Assembly (NCBI GenBank): GCA_030830945.1
Contig: JAURLY010000209.1
Coordinates: 1 to 5,320, forward strand
Direction of reading: 5' to 3'
DNA from: Gammaproteobacteria bacterium
Lineage (GTDB): Bacteria > Pseudomonadota > Gammaproteobacteria > Pseudomonadales > GM7GCV1
Length of the DNA: 5,320 nt
The position numbers were made by a program, and so were the translations under genes. Positions 1 through 5,320 of this stretch are shown in pieces. Below the pieces are notes generated by a model. That model had not been told where the DNA came from, ran no database searches, and worked only from the letters and a program-made list of their open reading frames with translations. Within the stretch, counting starts at the first letter, position 1. The number at the start of each line of letters is the position of its first letter.

Positions 1-66
1 AGGGTGCAGACATGGAACTATAAAAAAAGTTAATCAAATAAAAACCAGGCGCAATAAAAAAGCGCG

Positions 67-79
67 CCAATAGAATTGG
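67..79. repeat. Short palindrome upstream of the BASS gene
   Basis: CCAAT and ATTGG flank AGA, giving a perfect 13-base inverted repeat that ends eight bases before the ribosome-binding site core. It overlaps TAGAAT (71-76), which resembles a -10 element although no matching -35 is visible. It is a possible operator, but short enough to be chance. A second short inverted pair, GGCGC (48-52) and GCGCC (64-68), lies just before it. The rest of 1-103 is AT-rich; TATAAA at 19-24 could be a -10 only if its -35 lies left of the window. Confidence 0.25.
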
Positions 80-103
80 TAAAAATAAAGAGGGCGTAGA
101 TAA

Positions 104-1255
104 ATGACCAAGCTTTTAAAACTCCTGCTGTACGTGAGCGCAGCCTGCCTCATAGGAGCGATATTTACCCTGATCGTCGACAGGGATTCACCGGCCTTGG
201 CACCACTCATTTGCACAATGTTCGTTTCATTGGCAATCGGCGTCCGGGGAACAGAAACCGTATTTAAATCCTTTGCTTTTACTTTCTGGATTTTTTCTGG
301 CGTCACTCTCGCCATGTTCTATCCACAGTATTTTATGACTGTAGGAGACTACCAACTCAGCAATCTGATTGTCCCGCTTATCCAGATCATTATGTTTGGC
401 ATGGGGACATCGCTTAGCATCAAAGACTTTATGGGCGTGCTTAAAATGCCCAAGGGCGTCGCCGTGGGGGTGTTCCTCCAATACAGCGTGATGCCACTGC
501 TTGGTATCAGTCTGGCGCTTTTGTTTGGCTTTCCACCGGAAATTGCCGCTGGGATCGTCCTGATTGGCTCATGCCCTGGTGGTGTGGCATCTAATGTGAT
601 GGCATTTATCTCCAAAGCAAATCTGGCCCTGTCTGTGACTTTGACCGCCGTTTCGACCATGCTGGCCCCGATCTTCACACCTTTGCTTATGAAGTATCTG
701 GCTGGCCAGTTTGTGCCTATTGATGTGGTCGCCATGATGCTGAGCATTTTCAAAATGATCATCGTGCCTGTTGTTCTGGGTGTGGCTTTCAACCACTTCT
801 TGCATGGCCGGGCCAAATGGCTGGACGATGCCATGCCAACACTCTCCATGGTCGGTATCGCCGTTATCATCACGATCATTACGGCCTTCGGCCGCGACGG
901 TCTTCTGGCAGTAGGCTTCCTGCTTGTTGTGGCCGCCATTATTCACAACGCCGCCGGTTACACATTAGGCTACTGGGGTGCTAGATTGTTAGGCATGGAC
1001 GAGAAATCCTGTCGAACCGTGGCCCTGGAAGTGGGTATGCAGAATGGCGGCATGGCCTCCGGGCTTGCCGTGGCGATGGACAAGGTAGCTACCGTTGGCC
1101 TGGCACCTGCAATATTTGGCCCATGGATGAATATTACGGGCTCTACGCTTGCCAATTACTGGATGCGTAAACCTATCAAAGGCGAGCAGGATGAAGCGCC
1201 TATGGCTACCAGCACAGAGGATCAGGATTCTTCGCAACCTGATACCAACAATTAG
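104..1255 (+). CDS. Sodium-dependent BASS family transporter (bile acid:Na+ symporter-like)
   Basis: Inner-membrane secondary transporter of the bile acid:sodium symporter (BASS) family, expected to import an organic anion with Na+. Seen: a very hydrophobic protein of 383 residues with the two signature stretches GSCPGGVASNVM (residues 156-166) and EVGMQNGG (309-316). Compared from memory with the structurally known ASBT of Neisseria meningitidis, every Na+-site position is kept: S163, N164, S177, T181 and E309 for site 1, and Q126, E309, V310, M312 and Q313 for site 2. It is longer than that roughly 310-residue protein: about 49 extra N-terminal residues carry two more hydrophobic stretches (about 6-25 and 31-47), and the C-terminal tail from about 357 is polar and acidic. 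The start is supported by an AAAGAGGG ribosome-binding site at 87-94, nine bases before ATG. It is followed after 25 bases by the lipoprotein gene and is probably its operon partner. Family members carry bile acids, pyruvate, pantothenate and other acids, so the substrate is unknown. Confidence 0.93.
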   Translation: MTKLLKLLLYVSAACLIGAIFTLIVDRDSPALAPLICTMFVSLAIGVRGTETVFKSFAFTFWIFSGVTLAMFYPQYFMTVGDYQLSNLIVPLIQIIMFGMGTSLSIKDFMGVLKMPKGVAVGVFLQYSVMPLLGISLALLFGFPPEIAAGIVLIGSCPGGVASNVMAFISKANLALSVTLTAVSTMLAPIFTPLLMKYLAGQFVPIDVVAMMLSIFKMIIVPVVLGVAFNHFLHGRAKWLDDAMPTLSMVGIAVIITIITAFGRDGLLAVGFLLVVAAIIHNAAGYTLGYWGARLLGMDEKSCRTVALEVGMQNGGMASGLAVAMDKVATVGLAPAIFGPWMNITGSTLANYWMRKPIKGEQDEAPMATSTEDQDSSQPDTNN

Positions 1256-1280
1256 AAATTCAACTCATGAGAATAGACAT

Positions 1281-3269
1281 ATGAAACGACCAATGAAAAA
1301 ACTAACCATTCTCACAACACTAGCCGCCAGCATCCTATTGCTGGGGTGTGAGTCTTCGGACCAGGCTCAATCGCCAATGACATCTGAGACAGACTCTCTG
1401 TACGCCACTCCGGTTTCCTGGGCTGATCTCAATGATCAATTGATCGAAGAGAAAAATGTTGCCCTCCGCTACCGTGACGACATCACCCCCACTGGCATTG
1501 AGTCCAATATTGGCGATGGTGTTGTTTCAAATTTGCAAGATCAGGATCCCATTATTCTGGCCGAAGGTGTGGAAGCCCGCGTTTACTCAGGCTCAGGCAA
1601 TATTATGAGCTGGATTACAATGGAGCCTAACGCTGAAATCCCTCTTTCAACCATTGACGGGGAACGCTTTCTGTTTGTGATGGAAGGTGAAGCACAAGAG
1701 CTCGCCAATGGTGAGCACGTCACCCTAGTAGGTACTTCTCGAGTAGAACCCAATGGCGTCGCTGCCGATATGCCAGTTAGAGAGTTTATCTATCTGGAAG
1801 ATGGTGCCCAATCAAACATTTTGGCCGGCGATGAAGGCGCAGAAGTTTTCACTCTGTACGCACCTATTCCGGAATTTTATCTGGAAGAATTTGGTCGCGC
1901 CGACAGCTATGTCGACGTTGACTTGAATGCTTTCCCTCTAGAGCCAAATGTCGAGCCAAACAAGGTTTATGACATGTATGATTTCCAATACACCGAATTG
2001 GTTCCAGGAGCCAATGCCAGACTGATCAATGGTCGTGGCGCTCAAATGAGCTGGTTGAGAATGGATCCAGGCATAGAGTTCGCCTACCACAACCACCCGG
2101 AAGAGCAGGTCATGATGGGGCTGCGCGGCCAGATTAATGAATACATTCTGGACGATATTGTTCCCATGCGCAGGCATGATGTTGTGAACTTACCTGCCTA
2201 CATGGTCCATGGCGGCTTGCTCAGCCCTGTTGGCTCTGACGCGCTGGATGTGTTCTTCCCACCACGTACCGATTATTACGCGAACATGGAAGCCCGCCTG
2301 GAACGTTACCACGCCATTATTCCTGAAGGCGAAGAAGCGCAACTGGTTGTAGATGGTGCCGTTGATGGCCCAGGCCTCAACTTTACCGAAGGTCCTGCAT
2401 GGCTTAACGGCAAACTGTACTTCTCCAATATGTACTTCGATGCCGCCTTTAACGGCGATCCTTCACGTAGCTCTTTGGTTGAGATGGATCCTGATGGTAC
2501 CTATCGTTACATCAGTCACGGCGAAATGCAGACCAATGGTGTAATTCCAGCAGCCAATGGTGAAAACCTGCTCGTTGCTGACATGTTTGGTCACCGCGTT
2601 ATCGAAATGACCACAGACGGTGAAGTTGTTGGCACAGTTGCGGACAGCTATGACGGCACTTCTGTAGACGGCCCTAATGACCTGGTTATGGACGCCAAAG
2701 GCGGCGTTTACTTCAGCGATCCACAGTTCACTGCTGATGCCGAGAAATTCCAGCCTGGACGTACTGTTTACTACAAGCCAGCTGAAGGTGACGTTATCCG
2801 TCTGCTTCCTTACGATGAGTTCGCCATGCCTAACGGCGTTATCTTAAGCCCGGACGAAAAAACTCTTTATATCGGCAACACCTACGATCATGAATCCTGG
2901 TGGAATGTCCGCAGCGACAAAGAAAACTTTGTCTGGGCATACGATGTCAATGAAGATGGCACTCTGGGAGAAGGCCGAGCTTTTGCCGAACTTAAACTGA
3001 CCGGTCTTATCCTGGATCGTGAAGCCCGTACATCAGGTGCAGATGGCATGGCTGTTGATACGGATGGCAACCTTTACGTTGCCACCTATGCCGGCCTTCA
3101 GATCTTTAACAGCGAAGGCGAGTTCATAGGCATGGTTAATATGCCAACAGTTCCTGTCAGTGTGACGTTCGGCGGAGAAGACTTCGACACGCTTTACATC
3201 ACCAGCTATGACAAGATCTACAGTGTTAAAACCAATAAAACAGGTTATCAGCTGCATTCTCACAACTGA
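1281..3269 (+). CDS. Lipoprotein with two cupin domains fused to an SMP-30/gluconolactonase-like beta-propeller
   Basis: Predicted envelope lipoprotein of 662 residues. The N-terminus has lysines, a hydrophobic run and a lipobox LLGC with C23 as the lipidated residue. Residue +2 is Glu, so outer-membrane sorting is expected. Cupin 1 (about 75-205) keeps the fold pattern but has S123, I125 and R129 where metal ligands are expected. Cupin 2 (about 225-345) has HNHPEEQ with H270, H272 and Q276, then H310 in PAYMVH, matching the His-His-Gln-His set of KdgF-like cupins. From about 365 the protein is SMP-30-like: E370 in TEGPAW, N466 in GPNDLVMD, PNG at 517-519, ADGMAVD with D588, and a closing YVATYAGLQIF strand. 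The usual metal-binding Asp after LYI appears as N533. The reaction is not known; lactone or sugar-acid chemistry is an inference from the propeller. ATG 1281 is preferred because it gives a correct signal peptide and has a weak GAGAA at 1269-1273. The frame is open upstream to 1149, but that extension would bury the signal. ATG 1293 is a possible alternative. Confidence 0.9.
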   Translation: MKRPMKKLTILTTLAASILLLGCESSDQAQSPMTSETDSLYATPVSWADLNDQLIEEKNVALRYRDDITPTGIESNIGDGVVSNLQDQDPIILAEGVEARVYSGSGNIMSWITMEPNAEIPLSTIDGERFLFVMEGEAQELANGEHVTLVGTSRVEPNGVAADMPVREFIYLEDGAQSNILAGDEGAEVFTLYAPIPEFYLEEFGRADSYVDVDLNAFPLEPNVEPNKVYDMYDFQYTELVPGANARLINGRGAQMSWLRMDPGIEFAYHNHPEEQVMMGLRGQINEYILDDIVPMRRHDVVNLPAYMVHGGLLSPVGSDALDVFFPPRTDYYANMEARLERYHAIIPEGEEAQLVVDGAVDGPGLNFTEGPAWLNGKLYFSNMYFDAAFNGDPSRSSLVEMDPDGTYRYISHGEMQTNGVIPAANGENLLVADMFGHRVIEMTTDGEVVGTVADSYDGTSVDGPNDLVMDAKGGVYFSDPQFTADAEKFQPGRTVYYKPAEGDVIRLLPYDEFAMPNGVILSPDEKTLYIGNTYDHESWWNVRSDKENFVWAYDVNEDGTLGEGRAFAELKLTGLILDREARTSGADGMAVDTDGNLYVATYAGLQIFNSEGEFIGMVNMPTVPVSVTFGGEDFDTLYITSYDKIYSVKTNKTGYQLHSHN

Positions 3270-3291
3270 TAGTTAACCTGTAATTTCAAAG

Positions 3292-3323
3292 AGCGGTGCC
3301 GCGAAAGCGGTACCGCTTTTTTT
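3292..3323 (+). terminator. Rho-independent terminator between convergent genes
   Basis: An 11-base-pair stem (3292-3302 with 3307-3317, one G-T wobble) closes a GAAA tetraloop and runs straight into seven T residues (3317-3323). It lies 22 bases after the lipoprotein stop codon and ends the plus-strand operon. The T-tract overlaps the TAA stop (3322-3324) of the opposing transporter gene. On the minus strand the hairpin is followed by only a short T run, from AAA at 3288-3290, so it may also stop that transcript, but less efficiently. Confidence 0.92.
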
Positions 3324-4245
3324 ATGCTTTTTTCCTGGAGCCCAACTTCAGGGTGGCCAGCAAGACGCCCCCCAGCACCAACACAAACCCGATGGCATGG
3401 TAATACCTGAAATCCTCTCCCAGAAAAATCACCGCTAATAAAATAGACACAGGCGTACTGGTGTAAAGAACCGTGCCAGCAAGTGGTGGCCCAAATACTC
3501 TCACGCTATGCTGAAAGGCAAGGTAATTCGCCAGTGAAGCAATCAGCGTAATGCCGGCCAACTTAGTCCATGCGGAAGTCGTATGGGGCAACATTCCGCC
3601 CTGAGATATTTCCCAGATAACAATTGGCAGAATCAGCAAGGACCCAGCCAAAGCAACTAACGTAAATAACACCATGGGCGGTATAGCCCTCGCTCCGCTT
3701 GTTCGCAGGAGGATTGAGTAGACCGCAAACGCCATGGAGGCAACGAACATACCTAAATCACCTTTGTTGAACTGCAAATCCAAAACAGCGCTAAGATCCC
3801 CTCTAAGCACGATGGGCATTACTCCGACAAAAGCAATCAAAATACCAATGAACTCGCGATTAGCCACTTTTCGACCGGCAAAAACGCGCTCAAACAAAAT
3901 AATGAAGAGAGGTGACGTCGTATAAATTAGTGTCGCATTGGACGCCGTGGTATGGGTTAGCGACCAATAAACGCCGCCACCACAAACCAAGATATGCATA
4001 AAACCAAGTGAAAAAAGCAGCCCTGCATTTTGCCGAAGCGCTGAGAACAGCATTGGCCAATAGCGATACAGGAAAGGCAGCATGACCAGAACCGCTCCAA
4101 CCCAGCGAATGAATGCCGTCGTGAAGGGGCTGACTTCCCCGGCAATACCGCGACCTAATACGAGGTTGCTAGACATAAACAGTGGGACCAGAGCAAAGAT
4201 TAGCCAGTCACGGCCTCGTGGCTCAGCGAGATAGGAAGAGGACAT
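3322..4245 (-). CDS. EamA/DMT family transporter, ten membrane helices
   Basis: Inner-membrane carrier of the drug/metabolite transporter superfamily with two EamA repeats. Seen: 307 residues, the usual length, almost entirely hydrophobic, with about ten membrane segments in two halves. The first half includes SNLVLGRGIAG near the N-terminus, then RWVGAVLVMLPF and TTASNATLIYTTSPLFIIL ending in an FERVF turn. The second half includes GDLGMFVASMAFAVYSILLR, ASLANYLAFQHSV, and a typical final stretch with PVSILLAVIFLGE followed by HAIGFVLVLGGVLLA. The tail GSRKKA is basic, as expected for the cytoplasmic side. Family members mostly export amino acids, metabolites or drugs; the substrate here cannot be read. 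ATG 4245 is chosen; a TTG one codon upstream is also open. No good ribosome-binding site is visible before it. It ends against the convergent lipoprotein operon and follows the second SMP-30 gene after about 100 bases. Confidence 0.92.
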   Translation of the reverse strand: MSSSYLAEPRGRDWLIFALVPLFMSSNLVLGRGIAGEVSPFTTAFIRWVGAVLVMLPFLYRYWPMLFSALRQNAGLLFSLGFMHILVCGGGVYWSLTHTTASNATLIYTTSPLFIILFERVFAGRKVANREFIGILIAFVGVMPIVLRGDLSAVLDLQFNKGDLGMFVASMAFAVYSILLRTSGARAIPPMVLFTLVALAGSLLILPIVIWEISQGGMLPHTTSAWTKLAGITLIASLANYLAFQHSVRVFGPPLAGTVLYTSTPVSILLAVIFLGEDFRYYHAIGFVLVLGGVLLATLKLGSRKKA

Positions 4246-4293
4246 CAAACACCCGGGGTAAATGCGAAGACGCGCAAGGATACGTAAAAGTCC

Positions 4294-4307
4294 CGTAGAC
4301 TTCTACG
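4294..4307. repeat. Perfect 14-base dyad in the leader of the EamA gene
   Basis: CGTAGA and TCTACG are exact inverted copies separated by CT, reading CGTAGACTTCTACG. As RNA it could form a 5-base-pair stem with a four-base loop. It sits about 50 bases upstream of the EamA start and downstream of the candidate promoter, so it could be an operator or a small leader hairpin. On the minus strand it is followed by GGGACTTTTACG, too poor in T for a convincing terminator. Confidence 0.4.
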
Positions 4308-4325
4308 CCCTCCAAGTTTCACTTC

Positions 4326-4353
4326 ATTATGGGTGGTGTATAGGGTCAGGCAA
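4326..4353 (-). promoter_or_regulatory. Candidate sigma-70 promoter for the EamA transporter gene
   Basis: On the minus strand TTGCCT (4348-4353, four of six matches to the -35 consensus) is separated by 16 bases from CATAAT (4326-4331, five of six matches to the -10). The -35 element overlaps the TGA stop of the upstream lactonase gene. Transcription would begin near 4319 and give a leader of roughly 75 bases that contains the 4294-4307 dyad. This is a match by eye only; the transporter may instead be cotranscribed with the upstream gene. Confidence 0.35.
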
Positions 4354-5320
4354 ATTCTGGTTTGATTTTTGCGCGAATCATACGGTCACAATTGGACACA
4401 TATAGATATCCATCCGCACCAAAATTGCAGTTTCCAAGACGAGTGTCGATTGGCAGGAAAGCAATGTGTTCACCCGCGGGGGAAAAGACGTGAATGCCGC
4501 CCGTGCTGGTTGTCCAAAGCCGACCAACATGATCCATCTGCATACCATCGGCACCGCCGCCGGTCACTTCCCGGGACACAAATTGCCTCTGCTGCAATGG
4601 CATACCTTCTTGGTCAAGATCAATGGCTACCCAACCACTACTATCGGTAACAACCAGCATCTTATTATCCGGAGTCAACGAAATACCGTTGGGCCTGAGG
4701 TTGTCGGCAATAAGATGCACGCGATTTTGGGTATCAATTTTAAATACCCCAGTGTAGTCGAGTTCAAACAGTGCCTTATGGTAATTGGCATTAATTGCGT
4801 AGACCGGATCAGTAAAGTAGATCTCACCCCGCTCCGAGATAACCACATCATTAGTGCCATTAAAACGCCTTCCATTGTAATTGTCGGCAATAATGGTCTT
4901 TCGTCTGGTTTCCATGTCTATCCATACAATGGCACGCTCGCCATTGTCACAACCTATCAGTCCGCCACGACCAAGGGCCAGCCCGTTAATACCATCTTCC
5001 CTGACGTAATAAGGTGTCGGGTATAACTGTGAGCCCGAAGGTTTCAGAAAAGTGCTTGTGGTTTTTGTTTGACCATCCCATTTGTAAATTGCATTGCCGG
5101 GAACATCGGAAAACAGCAAATAGCCATTTTTATCACCAACCCATGTGGGGCCTTCTGTCCAAAGATACCCCTCAGAAATGACCTCGATGGGCCCTTCAGT
5201 TGGGTTGGGCAAACCTGCCGGATTAGGAAAAGGGCCACTGCCATCACAGCACTGATACTCACCAATCGGGTTGGGACGCATGGTTCCATGAGTCTCGCAG
5301 GCCATTTCCCGGCCAGTCAA
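4346..5320 (-). CDS. SMP-30/gluconolactonase/LRE family protein (probably 5'-partial at window edge)
   Basis: Six-bladed beta-propeller of the SMP-30/gluconolactonase family, metal-dependent enzymes that open sugar or other lactones to their acids. Seen over 324 residues, counting from the window edge: E56 in TEGPTW, N157 in NGTNDVV with the following EIYFTDP, PNGISLTPD at 210-218, D226 in VVTDSSG, and GADGM with D258. These match the Glu, Asn and Asp metal ligands and the conserved loops of the family, so it looks catalytically competent. The N-terminal 45 residues are unusual: three Cys (C8, C24, C25) and many Pro and Gly, with no signal peptide in view. The frame is open to the last base, where the first codon is TTG. 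ATG 5305 and ATG 5281 are in frame, but neither has a clear ribosome-binding site, so the true start, perhaps with an export signal, is likely beyond the window. It shares its fold with the C-terminal part of the convergent lipoprotein. Its substrate is unknown. Confidence 0.87.
   Translation of the reverse strand: MTGREMACETHGTMRPNPIGEYQCCDGSGPFPNPAGLPNPTEGPIEVISEGYLWTEGPTWVGDKNGYLLFSDVPGNAIYKWDGQTKTTSTFLKPSGSQLYPTPYYVREDGINGLALGRGGLIGCDNGERAIVWIDMETRRKTIIADNYNGRRFNGTNDVVISERGEIYFTDPVYAINANYHKALFELDYTGVFKIDTQNRVHLIADNLRPNGISLTPDNKMLVVTDSSGWVAIDLDQEGMPLQQRQFVSREVTGGGADGMQMDHVGRLWTTSTGGIHVFSPAGEHIAFLPIDTRLGNCNFGADGYLYVSNCDRMIRAKIKPEFA

Noticed and set aside
48..68. GGCGC/GCGCC inverted pair as a terminator of an upstream gene
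   Set aside because: It has only five base pairs with an eleven-base loop and no T-tract on either side in the right position.
34..315. 93-residue minus-strand frame spanning the leader of the BASS gene
   Set aside because: It overlaps the supported start and ribosome-binding site of the BASS gene and shows no domain or start signal of its own.
349..939. 196-residue open frame on the minus strand inside the BASS gene
   Set aside because: It lies wholly within a strongly supported transporter gene, its translation is low-complexity and Ser/Thr/Pro/Ile-rich with no recognisable domain, and there is no ribosome-binding site. It is a shadow frame.
1149..1280. Upstream in-frame extension of the lipoprotein reading frame overlapping the BASS gene
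   Set aside because: It would add 44 charged residues before the signal peptide and hide the lipobox; ATG 1281 gives a normal lipoprotein start.
1281..3269. Possibility that the cupin and propeller parts are two genes joined by a sequencing error
   Set aside because: The frame runs unbroken through the junction near residue 350, with no start codon and ribosome-binding site pair there, and codon style is the same on both sides.
4294..4307. Dyad as a rho-independent terminator for the second lactonase gene
   Set aside because: The stem is only five pairs as a hairpin and the following minus-strand bases are GGGACTTTTACG, without a proper T run.
4466..5026. 186-residue open frame on the plus strand opposite the second lactonase
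   Set aside because: It is antisense to a gene with clear family motifs and has no recognisable protein features; it is a by-product of codon use on the other strand.

Overview
The window looks like a piece of Gram-negative bacterial chromosome, most likely from a marine-type gammaproteobacterium. The Gram-negative call rests on a lipoprotein with a classical lipobox and a +2 residue expected to send it to the outer membrane. The narrower call rests only on general protein style and a base composition near 50% G+C judged by eye. There are no rRNA or tRNA genes, mobile elements or CRISPR arrays. Coding density is high and no gene-free stretch exceeds about 105 bases.

There are two gene pairs facing each other. 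The plus-strand pair (104-3269) is a sodium-coupled transporter of the BASS family followed after 25 bases by a 662-residue lipoprotein. The lipoprotein joins two cupin folds (the first without metal ligands, the second with a full set) to a C-terminal SMP-30/gluconolactonase-type beta-propeller. The two genes have no terminator between them and are probably one operon. A strong GAAA-loop hairpin with a T-tract at 3292-3323 ends it and overlaps the stop codon of the opposing gene.

The minus-strand pair (5320 down to 3322) is a second, single-domain SMP-30/gluconolactonase protein, whose N-terminus probably lies beyond the right edge, then about 100 bases with a candidate promoter and a 14-base dyad, then a ten-helix EamA/DMT family transporter.

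Taken together the four genes are two membrane carriers and two predicted lactone- or sugar-acid-handling propellers. A reasonable inference is a small accessory locus for handling a lactone, sugar acid or similar organic acid: processing at the cell envelope, sodium-driven uptake by the BASS carrier, and possible export by the EamA carrier. No substrate can be read from the sequence. The most distinctive item is the cupin-cupin-propeller lipoprotein, which has Asn where the usual third metal-binding Asp of the propeller is expected.
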